Of a stretch of 64,000 nt of DNA, positions 46,474 to 56,328 are shown in pieces. How positions within the stretch are numbered: the first letter of the stretch is position 1; every line of letters starts with the position of its first letter. The stretch is from Erythrobacter sp. SG61-1L (lineage in GTDB: Bacteria; Pseudomonadota; Alphaproteobacteria; Sphingomonadales; Sphingomonadaceae): contig NZ_JXQC01000003.1 in NCBI RefSeq assembly GCF_001305965.1, forward strand, positions 1,477,632-1,541,631. The letters run 5' to 3'. Under the pieces are notes generated by a model, which saw only the letters and a list, made by a program, of their open reading frames with translations, was not told the origin of the DNA and searched no databases. The translations under genes and the position numbers were made by a program.

Positions 46474-46548
46474 TGGGGCGTCGCCAAGTGGTAAGGCACC
46501 GGTTTTTGGTACCGGCATTCGCAGGTTCGAATCCTGCCGCCCCAGCCA
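46474..46548 (+). tRNA. tRNA-Gln (UUG), with encoded CCA
   Basis: The 75-nt sequence folds as a cloverleaf: acceptor TGGGGCG/CGCCCCA, D arm with CCAAGTGGTAAGG, anticodon loop with TTG in TTTTGGT, T arm GCAGG-TTCGAAT-CCTGC, discriminator G and CCA. It is the attachment site of the prophage. Confidence 0.95.
46511..46548 (+). other. Candidate attL core (3' half of tRNA-Gln)
   Basis: P4-type integrases recombine at tRNA 3' ends, and the integrase starts 137 bp downstream. The tRNA stays complete because the phage regenerates it. No second copy of the T-arm sequence is found up to 64000, so attR is outside the window. Confidence 0.55.
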
Positions 46549-46551
46549 GAG

Positions 46552-46623
46552 TTTGTGCCATCTGGTGTCAATGAACGCCGAGAGCGTTGCAATTCTGCCC
46601 TAAAATGCAAAGACTTTGTGCCA
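46552..46623 (+). repeat. TTTGTGCCA direct repeats, possible integrase arm sites
   Basis: Two copies of TTTGTGCCA, at 46552-46560 and 46615-46623, are 63 bp apart between the tRNA and the integrase. Spacing and place fit arm-type sites, but the repeat is short. Confidence 0.25.
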
Positions 46624-46684
46624 AGTGGGGCCATTGAGTCGCAGCGAAGGGCGCTGCAGCTGGGGGCCTTGCCGGGGGCCTTTC

Positions 46685-47953
46685 GTGAAGAACAACCGCC
46701 TTACAGATCGAGCGTGCTTGGCGGCGAAGCCCGGCGATCGGGAACTGCGCCTGTTCGATGGTCAGGGCCTCTACCTTGCGGTTCTGCCCAGCGGCACGAA
46801 GAGCTGGCGATTGAAGTACCGCTTTGCGGGTCGCGAAAAGAAGCTCAATCTGGGTCCGTACCCGTTGCTCTCACTGAAACAGGCACGCGAAGCGCGGGAT
46901 CGAGCTCGCATCGAAATCATCTCCGGAACCGATCCAGCCGCCGCACGGAAAGCTGCGCGCCTGAAGGCGAAGACCGGCGAGACATTCGAGGAGGTGGCTC
47001 GCAGCTGGCATTCGCAGAAACAGCAGAGCCTGTCTCCGCGCTATGCCGCGCACATTCTCTCACGCCTCGAGGCCAACGCCTTTCCAGCGTTCGGACGCAC
47101 TTCAATCAAGGATGTGACGCCCAGCGACGTGCTGGAGGCAATACGTCGGATCGAGGCGCGGGGCGCCAAGACTATGGCCCACGAAGTTCGGGGCCACATC
47201 TCCGAGGTCTTCGTCTGGGCCATTGCATCAGGCCTGGCGGAAACGGATCCAGCAGCGATCATTCGCAAGGCGCTCTCGCCATCCGGCGGTGGGCGCCGGC
47301 CAGCACTATTGCGGATCGAGGATGCCCGAACGCTGGTCGAGGCAATCGACAAGGTGCAGCTCGCATCGACTTCGACCAAGCTGGCTTCACGACTTCTCGC
47401 GCTGACAGCTGTTCGGCCGGGCGTGGTCCGTCTAGCCGAGAGGAACGAATTCGAGGACTTGGATGGAACGATGCCACTATGGCGTGTGCCGGCATCCAAG
47501 ATGAAACTGAGCAAGACGCGCAAGGCGGATCCTGCCTTCGACTTCATAGTGCCTCTTTCGTTGCAGGCGGTCGCTACGGTCCGCGCGGCAATGCAAGCCA
47601 GCCAACACAAGTCGCTGCTGTTCCCCGGCGATCGCGGGACGAAACCGATCTGCGACTCCACACTGAGCCAGTTGTATCTCGACGCTGGGTATCGCGATCG
47701 CCATGTGCCCCATGGCTGGCGGGCAAGCTTCTCGACCATAATGAACGAACGAGCTGCAACCGCAGGCCGCGAAGGCGATCGCGGGATTATCGACATGATG
47801 CTCGCGCACATGCCTGGCGGCGTGGAAGCTGCATACAATCGAGCGGCCTACATGCCCCGGCGACGCGAACTCGCTCAAGAGTGGGCAGACTTGCTTCTGC
47901 CTTCAGCTCCCGCCCCGGCCAGCTTGATCAAGGCAAAGCGCAGAACACGCTGA
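46685..47953 (+). CDS. int: P4-type tyrosine integrase
   Basis: 422 aa from GTG at 46685. N-terminal arm-binding DUF4102 domain (LTDRACLAAKPGDRELRLFD), core-binding domain, and catalytic domain with Arg (LTAVRPGVVRL, about residue 244), HGWR (His343, Arg346), His375 in LAHMPGG and Tyr384 in EAAYNRAAY. The RBS is weak and the exact start uncertain. It integrates the element at tRNA-Gln. Confidence 0.93.
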   Translation: MKNNRLTDRACLAAKPGDRELRLFDGQGLYLAVLPSGTKSWRLKYRFAGREKKLNLGPYPLLSLKQAREARDRARIEIISGTDPAAARKAARLKAKTGETFEEVARSWHSQKQQSLSPRYAAHILSRLEANAFPAFGRTSIKDVTPSDVLEAIRRIEARGAKTMAHEVRGHISEVFVWAIASGLAETDPAAIIRKALSPSGGGRRPALLRIEDARTLVEAIDKVQLASTSTKLASRLLALTAVRPGVVRLAERNEFEDLDGTMPLWRVPASKMKLSKTRKADPAFDFIVPLSLQAVATVRAAMQASQHKSLLFPGDRGTKPICDSTLSQLYLDAGYRDRHVPHGWRASFSTIMNERAATAGREGDRGIIDMMLAHMPGGVEAAYNRAAYMPRRRELAQEWADLLLPSAPAPASLIKAKRRTR

Positions 47954-47972
47954 ACGCCATGGGAGGTGCAGC

Positions 47973-48800
47973 ATGACGGCTGCAGTTCCCAGCTTCGATG
48001 CGCAGCCCCTCGGCTTGCTGGCAGCCAAGATCACTGGCGCAGCCCTCGACCGCAAAACACGAGTCCAACTCACGCGCGGCGACAGTCCACGTAGTGGCGA
48101 ACCCGTCTGGAGAAACAGCTATTACGTTGGACAGATCGAAGATCGGATCTGGCGGCCGATCAACGGCGGCTCTGTCCGCGCCGGCAAGCGCTGGACGGCT
48201 GCGCTCCTTAAGGCCGCAAAGGCTTTCGAAATTCGAACACGTGCCGAAAGGCGAGAAAAGGAACCTGGTGCAAGGAACGGTGCTTTGGGAGAGGTCGGAA
48301 TCGCCGTCCTCGAATACCTCTATGGCAAGGTTGACTATGCCACCGGCCGCCTCGATCCAGCTATCCGAACGATCGCAGACGAAATAGGCCGCGCATATTC
48401 CGCCGTGCATGAAGCGATAGTGCGACTGCGCAAGCATGGCTTCCTGCAATGGATGCGCAGATCTCAGCCGATCGAGAACCCAGAGCCGGGAGGCCCTCAG
48501 GTGAAGCAGGCTAGCAACGCCTACGCCCTGCTTGTCCCGGAAGCATTAAAGGGCTGGCTAGCCCGTCTGATCGGAAAGCCTCGCACGGCCGACTGCGAGG
48601 AAGACAGACGCCGCATGGAGCGCGAAGAATTCGAACGCATGCTCACTGGCCTCTCGGCCACGGAATATGCGCGGGACTTCCTCTGGACTGGCGACAGGCT
48701 CCTGGGCGAAACGCTGCGCAATATCGCCGCCGCCCTCGACGGTCGCGATAACCTGCACCGCGAATCCTCCAGCAACGATGAAACCGGGGGATCATACTGA
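47973..48800 (+). CDS. Winged-helix phage protein, possibly replication-related
   Basis: 275 aa, 19 bp after int. The centre has a winged-helix pattern (AIRTIADEIGRAYSAVHEAI, RLRKHGFLQWMRRS), which in Alphaproteobacteria also occurs in plasmid/phage replication proteins. The C-terminus is charged and helical. Function uncertain: it could be a replication initiator or a regulator. Confidence 0.6.
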   Translation: MTAAVPSFDAQPLGLLAAKITGAALDRKTRVQLTRGDSPRSGEPVWRNSYYVGQIEDRIWRPINGGSVRAGKRWTAALLKAAKAFEIRTRAERREKEPGARNGALGEVGIAVLEYLYGKVDYATGRLDPAIRTIADEIGRAYSAVHEAIVRLRKHGFLQWMRRSQPIENPEPGGPQVKQASNAYALLVPEALKGWLARLIGKPRTADCEEDRRRMEREEFERMLTGLSATEYARDFLWTGDRLLGETLRNIAAALDGRDNLHRESSSNDETGGSY

Positions 48801-49201
48801 TCCATATGAGGAATGAGGCCCCATAGGGGGACCTCATGCCCCTTTAGCTTCCCCCGGTGCCCATCTAGAGGTGTCCCAACCCCCAAACAAAGCGCCGGCC
48901 GCACCGGCGCGCAGGGGCGGCTGCGCCGCCCATGGGCTGCCAGGGGGGAAGCGCAAGGTCCATGCCAAGCGCCCCCATGCGTTTGTAGTGCCGACCGAGA
49001 TGCATTTACGTGCGTCATTCTGCGTTGCGTGATCTCGAAGGGCAGAGGCGCTCTTTTCCCCTGAAACGTCACGCTTCCAGCCATGCGTCAGTGGCAACCG
49101 AACTGCGTAAAAACCGACCAAAGAAGCCGAGGGCGAGGCGTGGGGGCGAGGGCGGCGCGCGGGGTCCGGGAACCGGCCCGTTCACATTGGGCTCGCCGAA
49201 C
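48801..49201. other. 401-bp phage region without a gene
   Basis: It contains a hairpin at 48813-48837 (ATGAGG-CCCC/GGGG-CCTCAT) just after the winged-helix gene, likely a terminator though without a U-tract. The rest is Gly/Pro-rich in all frames and shows nothing I can support. Confidence 0.45.
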
Positions 49202-49582
49202 ATGAATGCACTGTCGCATCGCTTGCGGTTGCGCCGTTTGTTCTTCATTCGTTCCGAAATGAGTCGCTACGTTGATGGCATCCCGGTTCCCACCTGCGTG
49301 TTTGAGGCAGCTGCCTGGCATCAGACCGTGAGGATCCGCTGCGCCTGCGGTCACACGGCGTTCCATGATCCCCATGGCCTGTGGTGGCTCTGCCGCTGCC
49401 GACACTGGGATGATGGCTTCCGGGCCCTCGTCCCGCGCTTCTACTGCACCCGCTGTCTGGCCAGCCTGCGCCGCAAGGTGCGCCCCGCCTCGATCGACGT
49501 GGCGAAGGCGAGTGCCACAATCTACCTCCCGATGCCGCCCGACCGGGTTTGGAAGAGCGAGATACGTCGCTTTCGTGGCTAG
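49202..49582 (+). CDS. Zinc-ribbon-like phage protein
   Basis: 126 aa from ATG at 49202, or 107 from ATG at 49259. Cys/His clusters are visible: VRIRCACGHTAFHDPHGLWW, LCRCRHWDD and FYCTRCLASL. This could be a zinc-binding regulator, in the position where P2-like phages carry Ogr-type activators, but the pattern is not Ogr itself. Family unknown. Confidence 0.55.
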   Translation: MNALSHRLRLRRLFFIRSEMSRYVDGIPVPTCVFEAAAWHQTVRIRCACGHTAFHDPHGLWWLCRCRHWDDGFRALVPRFYCTRCLASLRRKVRPASIDVAKASATIYLPMPPDRVWKSEIRRFRG

Positions 49583-49624
49583 GCGATTGACAGTGCCCCT
49601 CTGCCGCGCTCACCCTCGACGCCC

Positions 49625-50230
49625 ATGTGCAACCTCTACCGCATGACGAAAGCCTCCGCCGAAGTCGCCCGGCTCTTCGGCGCGGCCGATGCGGCGGCGG
49701 GCGCCAATCATTCGGAGCTGATCTTCCCCGGCTATCCCGGCCTAGTCGTCGCCCAGGGCGAGGTGCGCCAGATGAACTGGGGCTTCCCGCTGAGGCAGGT
49801 GAGCAAGAAGACCGGCAAGCCCATCAAGCCCAAGGCCGTCACCAACACCCGTGACGATCGACTGCACACCGCCTTCTGGAAGGACAGCTTCGTCCACCGT
49901 CGCTGCCTGATCCCCGTCAGCGCCTTTGCCGAGGCGGAAGGCGATTATGGCAGCATGACGCGCACCTGGCTGTCAGTGCCCGGCGAAGAACTGTTCGCCA
50001 TCGCCGGGATCTGGCGCGAGAGCGAAGAATGGGGAGCGGTCTATTCGATGGTCACCTGCCCGCCCACCGCGCAGACGGCCGACATTCACGACCGCATGCC
50101 GGTGGTGCTGAACGCGGCCGACCACGCCCGATGGACCGACAGCACCCCGGAACAGGCCTTTGCGCTTTGCCGGCCCTATTCCGAGGTGTTGTCGATCAAG
50201 CGGACTGCCGTCCCCTGGATCAGCCGGTGA
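49625..50230 (+). CDS. SRAP-domain protein (HMCES/YedK family)
   Basis: 201 aa. Starts MCNLYRMTK; Cys2 is the residue that forms the DNA-protein crosslink at abasic sites after Met removal. Asn74 (TNTRDD), Glu103 (CLIPVSAFAEAEG) and His155 (DIHDRMPVVL) match the active site. It protects abasic sites in single-stranded DNA. It overlaps the 3' end of the convergent dam gene by 11 bp. Confidence 0.9.
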   Translation: MCNLYRMTKASAEVARLFGAADAAAGANHSELIFPGYPGLVVAQGEVRQMNWGFPLRQVSKKTGKPIKPKAVTNTRDDRLHTAFWKDSFVHRRCLIPVSAFAEAEGDYGSMTRTWLSVPGEELFAIAGIWRESEEWGAVYSMVTCPPTAQTADIHDRMPVVLNAADHARWTDSTPEQAFALCRPYSEVLSIKRTAVPWISR

Positions 50231-51032
50231 TAATCACTTCCTTCGCAAGCTTGGCGCGACTGTTTCCGCCCACCGTCCAGCGCACTTCTTCCTCGCGGGA
50301 ATTGAAGCCGGCGAAGATCCTTCGCACTTCGGGGTGATCATTGAGCGACAGGATGAAACGACCCCGGATCTGGCGGAGCTGCTCAGCCATCTGCTCAAAC
50401 TCACCCCGTTCGAACATCCCGGCGCCATAATCGCGCTCGTTCCCGTAATAGGGCGGATCGAGGTAAAACAGCGTGCCCGGCCGGTCATAGCGGGCAATGA
50501 ACGCGCTCCAGGGCAGACGCTCGATCGAAACCGAAGACAGGCGTTCGTGCACCGCTTCCAGTACCGGGGCCAGCTTTGTGACATCGAAGCGTGCCGGATT
50601 ATCGACCGCCACCCCGAAATGCCGTCCGCTCACCTTCCCGCCAAAGCTGGTGCGCTGCAGGTAAATGAACCTCGCCGCCCGCTGCAAATCGGTCAGCGAA
50701 CGCGGTTCCAGCGCCAACAGCTTCTCGAACCCTGCCCGGCTCGTCACCTGAAAGCGCAGCATGTCCATGAAGGCGACATAGTGGTGCTGCAGGATCCGGA
50801 AGAGGTTGGAAACATCCTCTGACCAGTCATTGATCACTTCGGCCTTTGGCTTGCGATCGCGGCGGAAGAACACCCCGCCCATGCCTACGAACACTTCGGC
50901 ATAGAGTGAATGGGGCGTTTCATCGATCAAGGTGACAAGGCGCTTGGCCAGGTTGCGCTTGCCGCCGATATAGGGCGCCGGCGGCCGGCAGGGGGTAACA
51001 TGCTCCAGGACGTATCCGGGATTCGACTCCAT
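50220..51032 (-). CDS. dam: Phage DNA adenine methylase (D12 class)
   Basis: 270 aa. SAM-binding PYIGGKRN (20-27) and the catalytic DPPYYG motif (192-197) define a D12-class N6-adenine methyltransferase. The recognition sequence (GATC is common) cannot be told by eye. It is in the same direction as Q and P. Likely shields phage DNA from host restriction. Confidence 0.92.
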   Translation of the reverse strand: MESNPGYVLEHVTPCRPPAPYIGGKRNLAKRLVTLIDETPHSLYAEVFVGMGGVFFRRDRKPKAEVINDWSEDVSNLFRILQHHYVAFMDMLRFQVTSRAGFEKLLALEPRSLTDLQRAARFIYLQRTSFGGKVSGRHFGVAVDNPARFDVTKLAPVLEAVHERLSSVSIERLPWSAFIARYDRPGTLFYLDPPYYGNERDYGAGMFERGEFEQMAEQLRQIRGRFILSLNDHPEVRRIFAGFNSREEEVRWTVGGNSRAKLAKEVIITG

Positions 51033-51175
51033 CTCATTTGTTCCTTATTCGTTCCGCCGCCGAGTCGGCAGGCGGGTTGGCCCCATGGCGGGACCGAGTG
51101 GGGACAGGACGAGCATGGATCGTCGGAAAAGGGGCGTTGCCGCGCCCCCTTCCCCCGCCTCTCGGCGGAGGGAAT

Positions 51176-52210
51176 TCAGGCGGCGGTGGCCGTCATCATC
51201 GGCTGATATTCGCGATACTGCACCACCGGGAGGCCAGTGCGTTCATTCACCTGCTCCATCGCCCGCATGATCGGTTCGATCTCATTGGGGAAGAAGACGT
51301 CCATCGCGCTGCGCACGTCGCCAAAGCCACCGTTGTTCTGCGGGATCACGCCGATCAGCTGGGGCGGCACGCGGTGAGCGGCCAGCAGGTCATCACGGCT
51401 CACGTTCTTAATGCTGCCAAAGTCATCCTTGGCGGAAACCTCCGAGATCGGGATCAGCTTCACGCCATCGGGCTTGCCGCCGGACGAATGGATCGCGAGA
51501 TTCTTGAAGTTGTTGCGGCCTTTCGCTGACGACAGCTGGGCCTTGATCGCCTCGAAGTCCTTTTCGCTGATCGTCGCATCCGTCACGAGCAGGATGTAGC
51601 CAGCATGCCCGCCATTGATGTAATATCGACGCCGGAACAGGGTGGCGCTCTCATTGAGCAGGCCTGACTGCAGCGCGCTCAACCAGCCCGGCATGCCATA
51701 GATCTCCTGCTCGACATCGGGCTCGCGCAGGTGGATCACCGAATTGGCGGGGAACTCATAATCGCCGCTCACACTCCCCAGGCCGAGCGTATTAGGTTTG
51801 ACCCAGAAGTAGCGGCCGGCTTCCACTCCCACGCGCGTGTGCAGCGCCGGGCTGACCTCGTACCGCAGCGGTCGCTTCGCCAGGTTGCGGACTTCCTGCA
51901 GGAAAAGGTTCCCCATCTGGAGATAGTCCAGCACCGCCCGTTCATGGGTGGCAGCGTCCATCCAGCGCGAAGGGACGAAGTGGCGCTTCAGCAGGTTTAC
52001 CTTCAGCTTGATCGCGCTCTGGTGGTGGGCGCTCATACGAAAGCTGCGGGCAAGGCCCAGGAACGGCACCGGCGGCTCGTACCAGTCGCCGCAAATCCAC
52101 GCGCCATCGAAATAGCCCCAGAGTTGGCCGTCCAGCACGCCGGCATCGTCGCCGAACGCAAATGCAACCACCTTGCCGGTCGCGGCCGAATTGCTGGCCT
52201 TCTTGCTCAT
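51176..52210 (-). CDS. Q: P2-like portal protein (GpQ)
   Basis: 344 aa. Homologous to P2 GpQ: DGAWICGDWYEPPVPFLGLA near the N-terminus and VIHLREPDVEQEIYGMPGWL in the middle. It forms the dodecameric portal. Stop is about 144 bp upstream of dam; start overlaps the P stop by 4 bp. Confidence 0.93.
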   Translation of the reverse strand: MSKKASNSAATGKVVAFAFGDDAGVLDGQLWGYFDGAWICGDWYEPPVPFLGLARSFRMSAHHQSAIKLKVNLLKRHFVPSRWMDAATHERAVLDYLQMGNLFLQEVRNLAKRPLRYEVSPALHTRVGVEAGRYFWVKPNTLGLGSVSGDYEFPANSVIHLREPDVEQEIYGMPGWLSALQSGLLNESATLFRRRYYINGGHAGYILLVTDATISEKDFEAIKAQLSSAKGRNNFKNLAIHSSGGKPDGVKLIPISEVSAKDDFGSIKNVSRDDLLAAHRVPPQLIGVIPQNNGGFGDVRSAMDVFFPNEIEPIMRAMEQVNERTGLPVVQYREYQPMMTATAA

Positions 52211-54030
52211 TGGAAAAACTCCACCTTAGCCTTGCGGGTGCCGCCATCTTCGACGCCCAAGGGTTCGTTGATCAGGGCGTGCATCGTCGCCCATGCGATA
52301 TCGGCATGGCCCAGCTCGCCGCTGCGGCCGGAAACATAAGTCAGCTGCTTGCCGCTGCTGGTCAGGCTGGGCCGGATCATCATGAAGGAATCGCGCACGT
52401 CGCCGAATTCGATCGGGATCTCGATGCGGCCGGCGCGCAGCAAATTCTGCGCCTTCATCACCATATGCGCCTTGCCGGTGATCGAATAATCCACCTTGCG
52501 CGCCAGCGGGAACCACTTGACCACCTGCTGGTAGACCGCGCTGCCGAAGGCGCTGTTCTCGATCGCGATATCCGTCACATTGTAACGGCGGGCCATCTGC
52601 TGCAGCGCGCGGTTCTGCGCGGCAAAATCCCCATCCACCTTCTGCTTTTCCAGCAGGCGGAACTTGCCGCCGGGCCGATCTGGTGGCGCAACCACCATGA
52701 TCTGGGCATTGTCTCGGCCCTGGTCGTTCGGATCGAAGCCCAGCCACACGGGCTTGTCGCCAAAGGGGCGCGGCGCGGCGGGCTTGAAGTCCTTCCACTT
52801 GTAGAAGGCATCCACCATCGCGGGCTGCAGCATCGCCCAGGTGAAGGCAGATTGCGTATCGTCCACGAACAGGCACAGGAACTTGTTGCCGAATTCCTCG
52901 ACTGAATATCGCCGCTGCAAAGCCTCGCGGTCGAAGCGATCGAAGCCCTGTTCTTCCGCATCGTCGATCGTCACGATCTGGCGCCAGATCCCGTCCGGCC
53001 CCACCGCGCCCTGTTTCAGTGCCTTGTGGCTGGTGTCGAACCGCTGGCGCTCCGCCTTTGGCCGGCCCTTGTTCCACTCCTCGCCGCTCCACTTGCCATA
53101 GGCGCCATGGGTCACGGTGCTGGGGGTGGAGAAATAGGTCAGGCGATAGAATTTCTGCGACGCCATGGCGCTCGCCGCGGCCTCGAAACTGAGGAAGCCC
53201 GGCAGCCAGAAACATTCGTCCAGATAGACGTCGCCGTTATAGCCCTGCGCCGTGCGCAGATTGGTGGCCAGGAAATAGAAGGTCACCGGCTCGAGCTGGT
53301 TGCCCTGCTCGTCCTGCCGGTTGATCACCAGCGGGTTGCCCTTCAGCTCGATCCCGGTCGCCGCGAAGACGAAATCCTGAATATAGCTGCGGAAGATCTC
53401 GGCCTGGTTCTTCGATGCCGACAGGAAGATCTGGTTATTGCCCGTCTCCATCCCGCGCATGAAGGCCTCGCGCGCGAAATACCAGGTCGCGCCGATCTGG
53501 CGGCTCTTCAGGATGAAGCGGATCGTCTGCCCGCTCGCCTCCCACCAGGCGCGCTGGTGGCCGAACAGCCCCTCGGCGAACAGGGCGCGGCACTTTTCGA
53601 TGTCCTCATGCGTCAGCGCGTTCTTGCGCCGGGATCTCTTGGCCTTGGCCGCCGGTGAATTGCGCCGCTCGATATTGGGATTGAGGTCGGTCTCGTTCCC
53701 GCCACTGGCATATTTCCGGCGCCGCTCCACCTTGTCGAGCTGGCGGTTGAGCAGGTCGATTTCCTTGAAGTCGCCGCCGGTCTTCTGTTCCTTGCCCACC
53801 AGAGTGAGCAGCCGCTCGAGCAGCCCTTCCTCAAGGCGCAGATCGGGCGCGGCGGCATCCCACTTTTCCCGCCGGCACCAGCTCGCAACGGTTGAGTATT
53901 TGAGGCCCAGCTCCCCCGCGATCTGGGTCAGCGCCCAGCCCCGCCAATAGAGCGAGCGCGCAGCGCGGCGCGCCTCGAACGGCACAGCCGGTGCGGGCAC
54001 ATTGCTGTCGGTCTCGGGCGGCTCCTGCAT
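52207..54030 (-). CDS. P: P2-like terminase large subunit (GpP)
   Basis: 607 aa. An N-terminal HTH (ALTQIAGELGLKYSTVASWC, residues 33-52), the Walker A-like SRQIGATW (176-183), Walker B DVYLDECFW (DE at 271-272), and nuclease-type C-domain WLGFDPNDQGRDNAQIMVVA. It packages DNA with GpM. It is divergent from O. Confidence 0.93.
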   Translation of the reverse strand: MQEPPETDSNVPAPAVPFEARRAARSLYWRGWALTQIAGELGLKYSTVASWCRREKWDAAAPDLRLEEGLLERLLTLVGKEQKTGGDFKEIDLLNRQLDKVERRRKYASGGNETDLNPNIERRNSPAAKAKRSRRKNALTHEDIEKCRALFAEGLFGHQRAWWEASGQTIRFILKSRQIGATWYFAREAFMRGMETGNNQIFLSASKNQAEIFRSYIQDFVFAATGIELKGNPLVINRQDEQGNQLEPVTFYFLATNLRTAQGYNGDVYLDECFWLPGFLSFEAAASAMASQKFYRLTYFSTPSTVTHGAYGKWSGEEWNKGRPKAERQRFDTSHKALKQGAVGPDGIWRQIVTIDDAEEQGFDRFDREALQRRYSVEEFGNKFLCLFVDDTQSAFTWAMLQPAMVDAFYKWKDFKPAAPRPFGDKPVWLGFDPNDQGRDNAQIMVVAPPDRPGGKFRLLEKQKVDGDFAAQNRALQQMARRYNVTDIAIENSAFGSAVYQQVVKWFPLARKVDYSITGKAHMVMKAQNLLRAGRIEIPIEFGDVRDSFMMIRPSLTSSGKQLTYVSGRSGELGHADIAWATMHALINEPLGVEDGGTRKAKVEFFQ

Positions 54031-54182
54031 CCCGGCGGGAATGTCGCGTCACTGCCCCGCCCGCACCTTCGCGCACTCCTTGGCGGCACAGCAAGGAGGC
54101 GGGCCTGTTGCGTAAAGCAGCCCATTTCGGGCCTTCCAGCCCCATCGAACCCGCTGAACCGCCTCCGCCCTGGGAGACCCCG

Positions 54183-55013
54183 ATGAAGACCAAGAAGTTC
54201 CTGCTCGCCACCTCTGGCGCCACCGTCGACGGCCGCAACATCGACGCGAAGATGCTCAAGGAAATGGCCAGCAGCTTCAATCCCAAGACCTATGGGGCCC
54301 GGCTCAATATCGAGCATATTCGCGGCATCAGCGGCGACGGCCCCTTCCGGGCTTATGGCGACGTACTCGAGCTCTCGACCGAGGAAATCGAAGTCGATTT
54401 CAACGGCCAGAAGGAAACCCGCACCGGCCTCTACGGCGTGTTCGAGGTGACCGAGGAAGCCAAGAAGCTCAATGCCGCAGGACAGAAGGTTTACCCCTCG
54501 ATCGAGATCGAGCCGAATTTCGCAGGCAAGGATTTCGCTTATCTGATGGGCTGCGCCCTGACCGACAGCCCCGCCTCGATCGGCACCGATCGCCTGACCT
54601 TCAACCGCAAGCTGCCCGGCACCATCCTGCTCACCGCCCAGGACTGCGGGATCGAGGCGGCGTTGCTCGAGCTGATGCCGGAAGGCCCGGCAGCCGATGC
54701 CGCCGTGCAGGAGGTGAAGAGCTTCTTCTCCAAACTGACCGCGATGCTTCCCGGCGCGGCACCCAGGCAGGAAGAACAGCCCAAGCCCGCCGAACCGGCC
54801 CCGGTGGATTTTGCCAAATTCGCCAGCGATCTGGGCGAGACGCTGGACAAGGCCTTCACCAGGCAGGCCGAGGTCAATTCCACCCAGATCACGGCGCTGA
54901 CGGCCAAGGTCGATGCGCTGGCCGCGTCGATCGAGAACACCGAAGCCCCCAACCAGCCCAGGCGCCCTCCCGCGACCGGCCCCAGCGGCAATTACAGCAA
55001 GACTGACTGCTGA
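54183..55013 (+). CDS. O: P2-like capsid scaffold/protease (GpO)
   Basis: 276 aa from ATG at 54183. The GpO protease part (KFLLATSGATVDGRNIDAKM, YGARLNIEHIRGISGDGPFR) is followed by a linker and a helical scaffold C-domain. It starts 152 bp from the divergent P start, where a divergent late promoter pair is expected but not recognised. Confidence 0.92.
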   Translation: MKTKKFLLATSGATVDGRNIDAKMLKEMASSFNPKTYGARLNIEHIRGISGDGPFRAYGDVLELSTEEIEVDFNGQKETRTGLYGVFEVTEEAKKLNAAGQKVYPSIEIEPNFAGKDFAYLMGCALTDSPASIGTDRLTFNRKLPGTILLTAQDCGIEAALLELMPEGPAADAAVQEVKSFFSKLTAMLPGAAPRQEEQPKPAEPAPVDFAKFASDLGETLDKAFTRQAEVNSTQITALTAKVDALAASIENTEAPNQPRRPPATGPSGNYSKTDC

Positions 55014-55073
55014 TCCCCGCCCGCTCCGCCAAACCCCACCCAAGCCGCGCACTTCGATCGAGGACACCAAACG

Positions 55074-56207
55074 ATGCGTAACGAAACCCGCGCCCTCTTC
55101 AACGCCTATGTCAGCCAGATCGCGCTGCTCAACGGCGTCGATCGGGCAACCACCAAGTTCTCGGTCGACCCGGTGGTCGGGCAGCGGCTCGAGGAGAAGA
55201 TCAAGGAATCTTCCGAATTCCTTCAGCTGATCAATATTGAGCCGGTCACCCAGCAATCGGACGAAACGCTCGGCCTGGGCGTCACCCGCACGCTGGCCGG
55301 TCGCACTGACACGTCCGGCGCTGGCGAGCGCAACCCGACTGACCCGACCGACAACGAAAAGATCAACGAGTATTTCTGCAAGCAGACCAATTTCGACTGG
55401 TCGCTGCGGTATGCTCGGCTCGATGCCTGGCGCCACAAGCCTGAATTCCAGACCATCATTCGCGACGCGATCCTGAAACAGCAGGGCCGCGATCGCATCA
55501 TGATCGGCTTCAACGGCACTTCGGCGGCGGCCACCACCAATCGCGCCGCCAACCCGCTACTGCAGGACGTCAACGAAGGCTGGCTCTACAAGATTCGCAC
55601 CAATGCGCCGGAGCAGGTGTTCAACGATGGCAATCTCACCGTCTATGCCAGCGGCGCCAACAATCCTGGCCTCAAGGCGATCTATGTGAAGGCCGGCGTC
55701 GAACTCTTCGATGGCGAGGCCGTCTACAATGCCACGGGTGGCTCCGCTGACGCAGCTGCGGACTACAGTTCGATCGATGCCCTGGTGCTGGACGCCAAGC
55801 GCATGCTGCCGGAATGGCATCGCGGCGACACGGAACTGGTGGTGATCGTCGGCCACGAACTGGTGGACGACAAATATTTCAACATCGCCCAGCAGACCGG
55901 CGCCACTGCCACGGAAGTCGAGGCTACTGACCGCATCCTGCGTTCCAGCAAGACGCTAGGCGGCCTGCCGGCGGTGCGCGTGCCCTTCTTCCCGGCCAAC
56001 GGCATCCTGATCACCCGCCTCGATAACCTCTCCATCTATTGGCAGGAGGAAACCCGGCGCCGGATGCTCGCGGACGAACCGAAGAAGGACCGCGTGGCCA
56101 ACTACGAGAGCGTGAACGAGGCCTACGTGGTCGAGGATTACGAGCTCGTCGTTCTGGTCGAAAACATCGTGATCGGCGGGGCACCGGCACGCCCGGCCGC
56201 CCCCTAA
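55074..56207 (+). CDS. N: P2-like major capsid protein (GpN)
   Basis: 377 aa. Conserved GpN stretches: QRLEEKIKESSEFLQLINIE, ERNPTDPTDNEKINEYFCKQ, and DNLSIYWQEETRRRMLADEP near the C-terminus. It forms the T=7 icosahedral shell. It is 60 bp after O. Confidence 0.95.
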   Translation: MRNETRALFNAYVSQIALLNGVDRATTKFSVDPVVGQRLEEKIKESSEFLQLINIEPVTQQSDETLGLGVTRTLAGRTDTSGAGERNPTDPTDNEKINEYFCKQTNFDWSLRYARLDAWRHKPEFQTIIRDAILKQQGRDRIMIGFNGTSAAATTNRAANPLLQDVNEGWLYKIRTNAPEQVFNDGNLTVYASGANNPGLKAIYVKAGVELFDGEAVYNATGGSADAAADYSSIDALVLDAKRMLPEWHRGDTELVVIVGHELVDDKYFNIAQQTGATATEVEATDRILRSSKTLGGLPAVRVPFFPANGILITRLDNLSIYWQEETRRRMLADEPKKDRVANYESVNEAYVVEDYELVVLVENIVIGGAPARPAAP

Positions 56208-56328
56208 GCCATAAACCCCGGAGGGGCTGTGAAGGGGAACGCTGCCGGTGCCAGCGGCCAGCCTGGAGCCTGACAAACAGGAGGGGGACGGCACCACGCC
56301 CCCTCCACCCACAAATCAGGAGCCGCGC

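Noticed and set aside
46555..47976. 473-codon plus-strand ORF overlapping the integrase
   Set aside because: Another frame of int; Ser/Arg-rich, no domain.
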